From Sinohyriopsis cumingii (taxonomy: Eukaryota; Mollusca; Bivalvia; Unionida; Unionidae), in contig CM068830.1 in assembly GCA_028554795.2 (NCBI GenBank), forward strand, positions 51,780,355 through 51,844,354: a stretch of 64,000 bases of DNA, written 5' to 3'. Each line of letters starts with the position of its first letter. Position 1 is the stretch's first letter. The position numbers were made by a program, and so were the translations under genes. The notes below the pieces were generated by a model. That model saw only the letters and a list, made by a program, of their open reading frames with translations. It ran no database searches and was not told where the DNA came from. Of this stretch, positions 1 through 11,869 are shown in pieces.

Positions 1-1439
1 AATTTATTAACCTTCAACATTACTATAAAGACAGATATGTCATTGGAATTTACTAATATAGTAAGCATAACTACTAGCCATCAGTGTTAGCGAAAAGGGT
101 ATTACTGTTGTTGCTTTCCAATTTCATACTGTAAAGGGATCCGACTTCACGATTTCTATTGCTTTCTGCAAAACTTGTAATATTTCAATGTTAATTCAAA
201 ATAAGTGAATAGAGAGGAAGGAATGAGATTGCAAGGATGCTACGGCTAATGTACATTCAACTGACTTTTAATATCTTGTTCCAATGGACCAAGTATACGT
301 TTCCAATGTGTCTGTATAGTGCTTCATAAAACGGTTATCTCACAGTTTGTAAATACATTGATGCACACTTTACTGATCCGGATGACACACCGCTGCTTTT
401 AACATTTCTCTTCTTTCTTAATGATAACTAAAATATCAGAAAAGGAAGGTATTACAATTATAAACACAGTGACTGCACAAATTATTTTTCTTGTTCGCTT
501 ATGTCTAAATGCTATTTATTCTCGCCTTCGAGATAGGTATAGTTCGATTTCTAACTGAGGAAGCCAAAGATGGTCAGAATGGTTGCAATTTCCAATGCTT
601 GTGCGTTCCCATTGAGGTCCAAACACCTGAGGGAGTTTAAAGCGACAAACAAAAACGCAAATCTAGTTGTAAATATTTCATGTAAGGCGTTAATGGGAAC
701 TACAGACTAATTACTGCTGCCAACGTGAACACGTATGTCTACGTTTGTACGGCTTAAAGGCGTTAACCATGTTCCATCACTACGATTTCCATTGTGGTGA
801 TTGAATTACAATCAGGTGTCTGTCATGTGGCTAGTTTCGCTGTTTCAGCCGTGAGTGAAACAACTATCATTCTTAAAATTTGTTTTGAATAACAGCGATA
901 TGAACCAAATCACGTTTTCGCTGATTTTGCTGAACGGCATGATGCTATTATCGTTAATTAAGTACACGACCTTAAAATCGGCATCAATGCCTGCGCTTGC
1001 ACTGGCCATATTAGAAGTGCAGGCTTCTTGGTTTAGAGACTCACTATCTGGATTGTCGTTAAACGGACACGATAGTCCGATGGCGATTACAGTAATGTTG
1101 CTAAAGAAGGCATGACATGATAGACAGATAGTATGTTAATATTTGTTCTCACTGTTGTTTAATTTCAATTGTGAATGTGTACTCACCATATCAGCCGACG
1201 AATGCCGTTCGTCTATGACATGCGTCGAGATTTTCTAAATGCCGCTTACAGGTACACTCCACCCAAACAAATAACCAGCTTTTTCACTGCTTTGTAGTCT
1301 GCAGTCATTCATGTATCATGATTTTAGCGAGCTGATGTTTTGGCAAAAACCCATCCAAACATTGCTTGGTAGGCGACCACCATTTGTGGATCCACTGTCT
1401 ATACCCCCCTGCAGCAAGTCGGGGGGGGGGGGGAGAGGG

Positions 1440-2160
1440 GAGGGCTGCCTGTTATAAGGCGCAGTTGTCATCAGTTTCATGTTTACTATCAAGTGATAAA
1501 GGATTTTCATTTAGATATGATGTTCCCGTCTGGGATAGACAGAGTGGAAAGCTTTTAAAAACAAGTGAAATTGTTCCCTACGAGTTCTTTCGAACAATTT
1601 AAATATGAATAAAACCTTAGACTGGCTTCGGCAGCATAGCCAAAGTCATTGCCTTGTCACGAAGTATGACTATCTACCTGATAAAAAATTTAAACCAGGT
1701 CTTACTCCAGAAAGCATTTGTTTGTATGTACGCTGGAAAAGTGTACATCGTCTCCTTTGCACAAGATAGTAGATGTAAAAGTAGCGGCAGTGCAGCTCAA
1801 TGTAATCGTCTTAACATACGTTTTGGGTTATCCCTGATGCAAAGAAACCTTAAATGTATAGCTCTTTTGTAAGAACAGAAATCGTCTATTAAGCATTTAA
1901 GAGCAAATGACCAACGGATTAAGACAAAATTACAATGGGTACCAAGGTGTATGTAAATTTGAAAATTATTACAAGCATTACCAACGATACTGTCAATGCT
2001 GGCAGAGCAACAAGAGCATGAAAATCGCAATCAACTAACCATGAAACGTTTGCGTTTTTGAATCACCTGCACCAGAAGTATTGGTACGTCAAGAAAAAGG
2101 TGAGCCATGCAAAATGTGCAAGCGTCATAAGATACCTTTGCAACTTATAGGTAGCATTGC
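1440..2160 (+). pseudogene. Unrecognised decayed coding-like block
   Basis: Open stretches alternate among the three plus-strand frames. Examples are codons around 1616-1770 reading KYDYLPDKKF..LTPES and around 1940-2160 reading NHLHQKYWYVKKKVSHAKC. Stops and shifts separate the pieces, as expected of one old protein gene hit by frameshifts. I do not recognise the family. The block recurs near 9055, 14752, 20430, 27908, 35540 and 43037, so it was already broken when the array formed. It lies upstream of the viral-like relics and might belong to them, but nothing in the sequence shows this. Confidence 0.35.
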
Positions 2161-2467
2161 GATGTGACTTGTGACCATATGTTTTGTCTACACTTGAACA
2201 AGGAACATGCTGTACATAGCTATGAGAGCGCACGTCTCAGTGAATGTATATGTGTGCTCATTTGTATGCGTCCTCGTTTACCGATCCGATCATTCACTAT
2301 TAAGCGTCATCCTCTTCTCTATTACTGTCTGTATAGAAACGTAGCTATCAAGTGGCAGGACTCTCGACCAAATATATTATCGAGACCAGTGCGATATCGC
2401 GACTGAGAATCATGTAAATGTATAGTAAAAATCATGAGGTATCGCTCGCGCTTTTGCGAAGAAGTTT

Positions 2468-2860
2468 CTAAACTTCTGAGAAGAAGTTTTTAAGCTTCAT
2501 CATATCAATGTCCCCTGAATACCAAGCCTGGTGGATGTTTCTTAGCGTGTGGGTATCAACACCATTAAACAAAATCAGAATATTGCAGTTATCTATGATC
2601 ACTTTACGTATTTTCACATATCGCTGAGTAACATATATAATACCGGTGTTTTTGTATCTGCCTCGGGAAAATATCCGAACTGGATTCGATTGTTTGTCTA
2701 GTATCACATCATCGTATACTACGAGAATGTTTATACCTCGTTGAGATCATCTACCAACGGTGCATCGTTGATCGTAATAAAATCAATACGATCATTACCA
2801 TCCTCGTCCAAGTAGAAATAGCCTCTTACCAGACCCTTATAGACCTATGATAATTGCTCT
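2468..2860 (-). pseudogene. Maverick/Polinton-type packaging ATPase relic, unit 1
   Basis: Decayed FtsK/A32-like DNA-packaging ATPase fragment of a Maverick (Polinton) or adintovirus-like element. In the family this ATPase pumps DNA into the capsid. Visible pieces in minus-strand order: a P-loop near 2825-2850 (GSGKR) with a stop codon inside the motif; an open piece ending in DAPLVDDLNEV; a Walker B segment (VVYDDVILD) near 2705; then an arginine-finger-like region (FSRGRYKN) and YVTQRYVK, typical of the family's C-terminal half. Stops and frame changes make it non-functional. The SINE at 2936 directly abuts its 5' side. Family call from motif order; no search was run. Confidence 0.7.
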
Positions 2861-2935
2861 GATAGAATTTGGTAGCGCTCGATGATGCTTGACTGGCTCT
2901 TGTTTTCCAATTGCTGAGAAGTCAATTACATCCAT

Positions 2936-3182
2936 GTTGTTTGTTGTTGTTGTGCGGTTTAATGCAATGTTTCAGCACACGATAGGCTATACATGGCGGC
3001 CAGAAGTAATGGTGGAGGAAAACCCCGGAAAACCCCGGAAAGAACCACCGACCCACGAAAAACTACTGTCAAGCTTTCTCACATACCCACATTGGCCGAA
3101 TCCGAGACTCGAACCCACGCAGACTCAGGTGAGATAGCAGTGTTCCGTAACGATAACCGCTTTAGACAACTCGGGGCCCCTC
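2936..3182 (-). mobile_element. tRNA-derived SINE, unit 1 copy
   Basis: Same family as the well-preserved SINE at 58954-59205. Read on minus, it has a tRNA-like head with an intact B box (GGTTCGAGTCTC), a body containing ...GGCCGCCATG..., and an (ACA)n tail appearing as (TTG)n on plus. The A-box region is damaged: about 8 bp are missing relative to the copy at 59 kb. No target-site duplication can be seen. Confidence 0.75.
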
Positions 3183-3305
3183 GAAGAAATATAATAAGTA
3201 GATGGCATTATATTGTATTCTATGCATAGTACCCACCAATACCAGTGAAATAAGTACAATAACGACGAGGAATAGAAAGCGTGCACTTACGGGCAAGAGT
3301 GTTAA

Positions 3306-3581
3306 ATGTGGTACAAAAACTACAAATGCATTCTGCATGCAACAGGCGGGGATATCACTGCTTCACTGGGAAAATTACCAGGGGCTCGATGGACTAGGTG
3401 TCCTGGCGAGAAGCATCTTCCTGGATATAATTATTGTGATCTTTCAACCCGTCTTTATATCCTACTTGACGAGAAAAATCAAACAAGACCTGAAGGGTAT
3501 CCATTATATACGATTGATCAAGCGATCCATGTTCATGACCTTGGGAATAAAATTCCAAACAACGACATATTGCAGACGTGA
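3306..3581 (+). pseudogene. PLA2-like (parvovirus VP1-type) domain relic, unit 1
   Basis: An open frame carries the hallmarks of the phospholipase A2-like domain found in parvovirus VP1 and in minor capsid proteins of some adintovirus/Maverick elements. There is an LPGYNY calcium-loop start near residue 38, a Leu/Asp-rich linker, and an H-D catalytic pair in IHVHDL near residues 76-81. In those viruses the domain breaches endosomal membrane. Here the calcium-loop Gly-Pro is replaced (YCDLST; YRGPST in units 2-6) and the frame ends soon after the HD helix, so it is a broken remnant. It lies just upstream of the integrase relic. Confidence 0.6.
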
Positions 3582-3694
3582 AGTTGATTCAGACTCTAAA
3601 GTCTGTAAAAGATAAATATCTCAGATAATCGTTTGCTAATTTTAATAACGTCTGCGATGAAAGGTATACTAGTGCTAGGGTCCTGTATTTAAAC

Positions 3695-4270
3695 ATGGAT
3701 AATTATTATATGGACTATTATAGCCCAAGAGGATATTGGAGGGGTAGAGCAGCGATTAGTAAATTTGCTGATGCAGCAAGGGTCGCACGTTCTGTTACTG
3801 AAATTTGGTTAGCACGACAGGCAATATGGCACATTTATTGCCACCACCTAAACAAATTCAGTACGCACATTTTGATGTCAACACTCGAAATGAAGTTCAT
3901 CAAGTAGATATTTTGTTTTTACCACATGATACTATTAAAACTGGTAGACGTCAATCGCGAACATCAAATTACGTGTTGACTGTTGCTGACGTTGCAGGTA
4001 GATATAAAGAATCAGAACAACTATCAACAAAGACAGCAACTAAAGTTCAATCTACTTTTGAACGAATTTATGAACGTGGCGGCCTGCGATGGCCACAGTC
4101 GTTACATGTTGATCGTTGCGGAGAGTTTCTTGGTGCAATAACATCTCCGATGCAATAACATAACAACACAATCAGACGATGGCACACTGCGATTCATTGT
4201 GATCTGGCAATCGTTGAATAATTGTATCGAACACATGCTGAACGGTTGTTTTGATATCAATACGATCAAG
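3695..4270 (+). pseudogene. Maverick-type DDE integrase relic, unit 1
   Basis: Retroviral-like (rve) integrase of the Maverick/adintovirus type, which inserts element DNA into the host genome. The first frame (from 3695) reads YYSPRGYWRG..AAISK, a segment preceding the catalytic core. A frameshift near 3840 moves to a second frame covering the core to 4158: first catalytic Asp in HQVDILFLPHD, then YVLTVADVAGRYKESE, then second Asp in LHVDRCGEF. A stop at 4156 is followed by family-like sequence (TIRRWH, then IVE with the presumed catalytic Glu, then AERLF) interrupted by further stops to about 4270. Clearly dead. Gln/Glu/Lys-rich, coiled-coil-like sequence follows to about 4400. Confidence 0.75.
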
Positions 4271-4605
4271 AGTGAGACAGGAAAGAGAAAAAGAAAAACA
4301 GATGCAAATGCAGTTTGATAAGGAAGAAAGAGAGACAGAAAGACAAATGCAGTTATAAAAAGAACAAATACAGTTACAGAAAGAGCAAATTTATTTACAG
4401 TAATAGGTTTAAAGGTTGACTATATATATATAGAGAGAGAGAAAGATTATAGAATGTAATAAAATAATGACTATAATGTCCTTTTATTATCTTCAATGAA
4501 ACAATTTATTAAGTCATAACATACAACAATGGATACAAAAATGATTCAATTATCGCGTGCTATTCCTTTCTTTTTCGTCTCCGTCTTTGGTTCTATGAGA
4601 TTTTC

Positions 4606-5234
4606 CTAATATCTGTAAAAGAAATGAGAGGCATTAAGAGCATTTGCAGTGGGTGAGTTGCAAAAATAAAGTACAGTATTGGTTTTCTAAGGATATGCAT
4701 CTTGAAAACTAATTTGCTTTGTTCATTCGAATCTAGAGAGCTAATAAATGTAGAGAATAACTTGAAATTCAGGTTGATAAGCTAACGTTTAAGTCAAACT
4801 CGTATATCAGGCATAAGATGTGACAAACATGTTACGGGCAAGACTGATATTTCTTACTTTCCATGGCGTTTGCTGTATCCGTAGCCACCTCTACCCCAGC
4901 CAAATCCACCTCCGAATCCTCCAATTCCTCCGCCGAATCCTAAACCCCACCCCTTGCCTCCGCTGTATCCTCCATATCCCCCATATCCACCGCCGAATCC
5001 CAATCCCCAGCCCAAGCCCCTGCCGCTACTATATCCACCATATCCTCCATAGCCACCATGACCTCCATATCCTCCATAACCGCCGTAGCCACCATAGCCA
5101 CCATAGCCGCCATGTCCGCCGTAGCCACCATATCCTCCGTAGCCACCATAACCGCCATAGCCGCCATGGCCACCGTAGAATGTACCGACGGCAGCACCTA
5201 CTATGCAGGCTAGGAGAACTAGTGCAGTCTTCAT
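4606..5234 (-). CDS. Secreted Gly/Tyr-rich structural protein, shematrin-like, gene 1
   Basis: Probable secreted shell-matrix protein. CDS is complement(join(4606..4612,4858..5234)), 127 aa. A 17-residue signal peptide (MKTALVLLACIVGAAVG) is followed by GGYGGYGG/GGHGG repeats (about 18-70), SSGRG, two GWGLGFGGG blocks and a basic end. Exon 2 starts at 5240 after a good acceptor (TTTCTCTAGCAG), six bases before the ATG. The apparent stop TAA at 4854-4856 lies inside a strong donor (AAA|GTAAGA). A 245-bp intron ends at a strong acceptor (CATTTCTTTTACAG), and exon 3 gives A-TAT-TAG, so the spliced protein ends KRHGKY. Poly(A) signals AATAAA lie at 4505-4510 and 4483-4488. Exon 1 and promoter are at 7304-7405. 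Basic-Tyr C-termini are typical of pearl-oyster shematrins; other Gly-rich cuticle or matrix proteins remain possible. Confidence 0.85.
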
Positions 5235-5938
5235 TTCCGTCTGCTAGAGAAAGTACGTTTACAAAATAAATGACAATATTAAATGAAACAAACGTTTTGC
5301 TTCGTGGTGTGGTTTATACGATTCCTCCGCATGCATGTTGATATTATATCTTCTGCTTTAAAGAATGAAAGACGAAGGGGTTTGCTTCCATAGTGTCCTT
5401 GTTGCAAGGTAATTGTAAATGTCTCAATGGAAAACTAAAATATTAATAATAAAAAAAGTATATTTAAGGTTCAAAAATTGAACTATATCGATTCCATGCG
5501 TTTTTACTGGTGCTCAAGGTAAATTTCTTAATAAAGCATCGATTCCATCACCTCCAAATTTTAGAATATTCAATTAATACTCTCGAGATTATTCGAGCTC
5601 CGTTATGGGGTCAATTCCTGGGCACCATCTTCTGGAACTGCCTAATGATATCGAGATCTCCTATACTGGGCTGCTTGAAAATATACGTGTGTGTATAGTG
5701 TCATGCTTCTGAAGGAGAAATATACCCGACTCTCGCTAAAAGACCGCATGACTTTACAATAGGTTTTGATGGGAAAAAAATGAAGTCTCCTTAAGAGAAT
5801 TTCACTACTTTTAATATTAATGTCCCATCGACGACGAACTTCATTTTTCATATATCTTATACCACCCGTCTAGTTCATATATTGCAATAGAAGAAAATAA
5901 GCATTGGTTTGAAGATCAATAATTGCTTGTGAAACGCA

Positions 5939-6203
<265 letters not shown>

Positions 6204-7303
6204 AGGTAAGAAAGTGAATGATCGACTCGACGAGCTGCCATCATCACGTTTCGCGATGTTAGACAAATTAAGTTCCATAGTGAACAATTAAATAGCCTTA
6301 AGTGAAACGTTTAGGTTAACAGTCTGAAAATCTAAGACTTCATTCCTGCTCTGCATTGTCATTGTATATCTCTTTCGTAGCTTTCACAAGTTACTAGGTA
6401 GATGAGTGAAACCAATAAAATGAACACCACACGTAAACTGTTTAACATTTAAATATGTATGTTTTGTTTATATGAAATAAACATTCTCATCTATAAGAAC
6501 TAATGGTTCTAAACCTTAAAAGTCTTCTGCATTTTTTCGTTTTTAAGTTCTGAAAATGTATCTCCTGTTCTTATCCCAGGTCCCTTTTATTTGATATTTT
6601 TCACGATGAATTAAATTGGACGTAATTATCATTAAGTATACTTGTGCAATGCATCTTCTTTTCATTTATTAAAAAAATCTGCTTTATCATCCAGCTGTTC
6701 CTATGCATCTTTGCAAAACGTAATATGAAAATAACTAATTTCTAAACACATATGCGTCTAAATACGAACATTGATGATAACATTTTAATACAAAACAAAA
6801 TAAAATGCTCCTGCAGAGTATTGAAAAGAAAGGATGCATTGAAATATTTATTTGTAAATCGATATTATGTTCCTCGAAGTAATACATTGTTAGGTGTTGA
6901 TTTTTCAATGGTCTTATTAAAATAAAATATGAGCAATGATTTGCACATCCCTATACACATTTAGAGCTCTTGTAGACATCGTAGTGATACAGACATTGTT
7001 TACCGAATGCATAAAATATTTTATTCTTACAAAATGAAAATGTTGCTAAAATAGGCTGTGGATAAAGATTTTGTAATTAGATCCAATACTAGAATGGTAT
7101 GTTTTACAAATAATTTAGAACAGTATCTTTTTCTGTAAAGCACGATCAAGAGAGGTTTACCTTTCTTGAGACTTCCCTTTCGCGTATAGTAAGACATTCA
7201 TCTTCTAAAAATGTTAAAATTGTTATTTATTTCTAACTTTCTAAGGGTATATTATGTGGATTAATCAAGAAAGTTAATTAGCATTTTCAGTAATGTCACT
7301 TAC

Positions 7304-7405
7304 CTGTATGGTTGGTGCCGATGTAAAGGACACTAAAGACCTGAACGTTCGACTAAGGACTGGCAGTTGCCTGTGCTGCTTCGTCAGATATGCAGCACTT
7401 TTATA
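7304..7405 (-). promoter_or_regulatory. TATA promoter and non-coding exon 1 of gene 1
   Basis: On minus, TATAAAAG (7405-7398) is followed about 30 bp later by the expected start near 7375. A roughly 72-nt exon has no ATG and ends ACCATACAG|GTAAGT, a near-perfect donor at 7303-7298. Spliced to the acceptor at 5241-5243, it gives a short 5' UTR whose first ATG is the signal-peptide start. Intron 1 is 2063 bp. The block is conserved in units 1, 4, 5 and 6 and deleted from units 2 and 3. Confidence 0.75.
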
Positions 7406-10054
7406 CCAATTTTAGACTAAGTATCTGTCACATTTAATCAAAGACGATGATTGATAAAGAAGAAGGAAACACATTATTCAACAAGATTAATTTGAGACTT
7501 GAAATATTTACGGATTTTTCCGCATAGCATTTGAAAACATAATTTCACAACAACAACAAAACAGCCACGTCTACATCTAGAGCTATCGTGAAGAGTTTCA
7601 TTAGCTTAATGAAGTTTAATTTATTAACCTTCAACATTACTATAAAGACAGATATGTCATTGGAATTTACTAATATAGTAAGCATAACTACTAGCCATCA
7701 GTGTTAGCGAAAAGGGTATTACTGTTGTTGCTTTTCAATTACATACTGTAAAGGAATCCGACTTCACGATTTCTATTGCTTTCTGCAAAACTTGTAATAT
7801 TTCAATGTTAATTCAAAATAAGTGAATAGAGAGGAAGGAATGAGATTGCAAGGATGCTACGGCTAATGTACGTTCAACTGACTTTTAATATCTTGTTCCA
7901 ATGGACCAAGTATACGTTTCCAATGTGTCTGTATAGTGCTTCATAAAACGGTTATCTCACAGTTTGTAAATACATTGATGCACACTTTACTGATCCGGAT
8001 GACACACCGCTGCTTTTAACATTTCTCTTCTGTCTTAATGATAACTAAAATAGCAGATAAGGAAGGTATTACAATTATAAACACAGTGACTGCACAAATT
8101 ATTTTTCTTGTTCGCTTATGTCTAAATGCTATTTATTCTCGCCTTTGAGATAGGTATAGTTCGATTTCCAACTGAGGAAGCCAAAGATGGTTAGAACGGT
8201 TGCAATATTCAATGCTTGTGCGTTCCCATTCAGGACCAAACACCTGACGCAGTTTAAAGCGACATACAAAAGCGCAAATCTAGTTGTAAATATTTCATGT
8301 AAGGCGTTAATGGGAACTACAGACTAATTACTGCTGCCAAAGTGAACGCGTATGTATACGTTTCCACGGTTTAAAGGCGTTCACCATGTTCCATCACTAC
8401 GATTTCCATTATGGTTAACGAATTACAACCCGTGATTGTGATGTGGATAGTTTCGCTATTTCAGCTGTGAGTGAAACAACTAACATTCTTAAAATTTCTT
8501 TCGAATAACAGCGATATGAACCAAATCCCGTTTTCGTTAATTTTGCTGACCGGCATGATGCTATCTGCCGTTAATTAAGTACACGACCTTAAAATCGGCA
8601 TCAATGCCTGCGCTTGCACTGGCCATATTAGATGTGCAAGCTTCTTGGTTTAGAGACTCACTATTTGGATTGTCATTAAACGGACACCATAATCCGACGG
8701 TGTTTGCAGTAATGATGCTGAAGAAGGCATGACATGATAGACGGATAGTATGTTAATATTTGTTCTCACTGTTATTTAATTTCAATTGTGAATGTGTACT
8801 CACCATATCAGCCGACGAATGCCGTTCGTCTATGACATGCGTCGAGATTTTCTAAATGCCGCTTACAGGTACACTCCACCCAAACAAATAACCAGCTTTT
8901 TCACTGCTTTGTAGTCTGCAGTCATTCATGTATCATGCTTTTAGCGAGCTGATGTTTTGGCAAAAACCCATCCAAACTTTGCTTGGTAGGCGACCATCAT
9001 TTGTGGATCCACTGTCTATACCCACCTGCAGCAGGTCGGGGGGGGGGGAGGGTGGTGGGGAGGACTGCATGTTATAAGGCGCAGTTGTCATCAGTTTCAT
9101 GTTTACTATCAAGTGATAAAGGATTTTCATTTAGATATGATGTTCCCGTCTGGGATAGACAGAGTGGAAAGCTTTTAAAAACAAGTGAAATTGTTCCCTA
9201 CGAGTTCTTTGGAACAATTTAAATATGAATAAAACCTTTGACTGGCTTCGGCAGCATAGCCAAAGTCATTGCCTTGTCACGATGTATGACTATCTACCTG
9301 ATAAAAAATTTAAACCAGGTCTTGCTCCAGAATGCATTTGTTTGTATGTACGCTGGAAAAGTGTACATCGTCTCCTTTGCACAAGACAGTAGATGTAAAA
9401 GTAGCGGCAGTGCATCTCAATGTAACCGTCTTAACATACGTTTTGGGTTATCCCTGATGCAAAGAAACCTTAAATGTATAGCTCTTTTGTAAGAACAGAA
9501 ATCGTCTATTAAGCATTTAAGAGCTTAAGGCCAACGGATTAAGACAAAATTACAATGGGTACCAAGGTGTATATAAATTTGAAAATTATTACAAGCATTA
9601 CCAACCAAAATCGCAATCAACTAAGCATGAAAAGTTTGCGTTTCTGAATCACCTGCACCAGAAGTACTGGTACGTCAAGAAAAAGATGAGCCATGCAAAA
9701 TGTGCAAGCGTTATAAGACACCTTTGCAACTTATAGGTAGCATTGCGATGTGACTTGTGACCATATGTTTTGTCTACACTTGAATAAGGATTATGCTGTA
9801 CATAGCTATGAGAGCGCACGTCTCGGTGAATGTATATGTGTGCTAATTTGTATGCCTCCTCGTTTACCGTTCCAATACATTCACTATTAAGCGTCATCCT
9901 CTTCTCTGTTACTGTCTGTGTAAAAACGTAGCTATCAAGTGGCAGGACTCTCGACCAAATATATTATCGAGACCAGTGCGATATCGCGACTGGAAATCAT
10001 GTAAATGTATAGTAAAAATCATGAGGTATCGCTCGCGCTTTTGCGAAGAAGTTT

Positions 10055-10447
10055 CTAAACTTCTGAGAAGAAGTTTTTAAGCTTCATCATATCAATGTCC
10101 CCTGAATACCAAGCCTGGTGGATGTTTCTTAGCGTGTGGGTATCAACACCATTAAACATCACCAGAATGTTGCAGTTATTTATGATCACTTTAGGTTTTT
10201 TCACATATCGCTGAGTAACATATATAATACCAGTGTTTTTGTGTCTGCCTCGGGAAAATATCCGAGCTGAATTCGATTGTTTGTCTCGTATCACATCATC
10301 GTATACTACGAGAATGTTTATACCTCGTTGAGATCATCTACCAACGGTGCATCGTTGATCGTAATAAAGTCAATACGATCACTACCATCCTCGTCCAAGT
10401 AGAAATAGCCTCTTACCAGACCCTTATAGACCTATGATAATTGCTCT
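10055..10447 (-). pseudogene. Packaging ATPase relic, unit 2
   Basis: Same fragment as at 2468 with the same stop in the P-loop. Differences: Walker B side reads VIRDKQ rather than VILDKQ, the finger region is RGRHKN, and KKPKVIINN replaces the IRKVIIDN version. Confidence 0.7.
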
Positions 10448-10522
10448 GATAGAATTTGGTAGCGCTCGATGATGCTTGACTGGATCTTGTTTTTCTATTG
10501 CTGAGAAGTCAATGACATCCAT

Positions 10523-10782
10523 GTTGTTTGTTGTTGTTGTTGTTGTTGTTGTGCGGTTTAACGCAATGTTTCAGCACACGATAGGCTATACATGGCGGCC
10601 AGAAGTAATGGTGGAGGAAGAACCCAGAAAAACACCGGAAAGAACCACCGACCCACGAAAAACTACTGTCAAGCTTTCTCACATACCCACATTGGCCGAA
10701 TCCGAGACTCGAACCCACGCAGACTGAGGTGACATAGCAGTGTTCCGTAACGATAAGCACTTTAGACAACTCGGGGCCCCTC
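10523..10782 (-). mobile_element. tRNA-derived SINE, unit 2 copy
   Basis: Same insertion as in unit 1; the (TTG)n tail is longer (nine TTG repeats). Confidence 0.75.
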
Positions 10783-10907
10783 GAAGAAATATAATAAGTA
10801 GATGGCATTATATTGTATTCTATGCAGAGTACCCACCAATACCAGTGAAATAAGTACAATAACGACGAGGAATAGAAAGCGTGCACTTACGGGCAAGAGT
10901 GTGAAAT

Positions 10908-11180
10908 GTGGTAAAAAACTTCAAATGCATTCTTCATGCAACAGGCGGGGATATCACTGCTTCACTGGGACAATTACCAGGGGCTCGATGGACTAGGTGT
11001 CCTGGCGAGAAGCATCTTCCTGGATATAATTATCGTGGTCCTTCAACCCGTCTTGATATCCTACTTGACGAGAAAAATCAAACAAGACCTGAAGGGTATC
11101 CATTATATACGATTGATCAAGCGATCCATGTTCATGACCTTGGGAATAAAATTCCAAACAACGACATATTGCAGACGTGA
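10908..11180 (+). pseudogene. PLA2-like domain relic, unit 2
   Basis: Keeps a Gly-Pro in the calcium-loop region (YRGPST) and the HD pair, so it is closer to the family than the unit 1 copy. It still ends just after the HD helix. Confidence 0.6.
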
Positions 11181-11293
11181 AGTTGATTCAGACTCTAAAG
11201 TCTGTAAAAGATAAATATCTCAGAGAATCGTTTGCTAATTTTAATAACGTCTGCGATGAAAGGTATACTAGTTCTAGGGTCCTGTATTTAAAC

Positions 11294-11869
11294 ATGGATA
11301 ACTATTATATGGACTATTATAGCCCAAGAGGATATTGGAGGGGTAGAGCAGCGATTAGTAAACTTGCTGATGCAGCAGGGGTCGCACGTTCTGTTACTGA
11401 AATTTGGTTAGCACGACAGGCAATATGGCACATTTATTGCCACCACCTAAACAAATTCAGTACGAACATTTTGATGTCAACACTCGAAATGAAGTTCATC
11501 AAGTAGATATTTTGTTTTTACCACATGATACTATTAAAACTGGTAGACGTCAATCGCGAACATCAAATTACGCGTTGACTGTTGCTGACGTTGCAGGTAG
11601 ATATAAAGAATCAGAACAACTATCAACAAAGACAGCAACTAAAGCTCAATCTACTTTTGAACGAATTTATGAACGTGGCGGCCTGCGATGGCCACAGTCG
11701 TTACATGTTGATCGTTGCGGAGAGTTTCTTGGTGCAATAACATCTCCGATGCAATAACATAACAACACAATCAGACGATGGCACACTGCGATTCATTGTG
11801 ATCAGGCAATCGTTGAATAATTGTATCGAACACATGCTGAACGGTTGTTTTGATATCAATACGATCAAG
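11294..11869 (+). pseudogene. Integrase relic, unit 2
   Basis: Same frameshift between the two frames and the same stop after the second catalytic Asp region as in unit 1. The frame leading into it is open further upstream (from 11177) because one stop seen in units 1 and 6 is absent. Confidence 0.75.

Noticed and set aside
855..1115. 86-codon plus frame in unit 1 (79 codons in unit 7)
   Set aside because: Broken in units 2-6, has an alternative (GTG) start in unit 1, and the opposite strand is also open over much of it; no recognisable family.
4820..5269. 149-codon plus-strand frame rich in His/Arg opposite the shematrin-like coding exon (repeated in each unit)
   Set aside because: It is the antisense reading of the GGY repeats; the minus strand has the signal peptide, splice sites, promoter and poly(A) signal.
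10509..10886. 125-codon minus frame in units 2-6 across the SINE
   Set aside because: It is a chance reading through the SINE and its (TTG)n tail (poly-Asn run), without family features.
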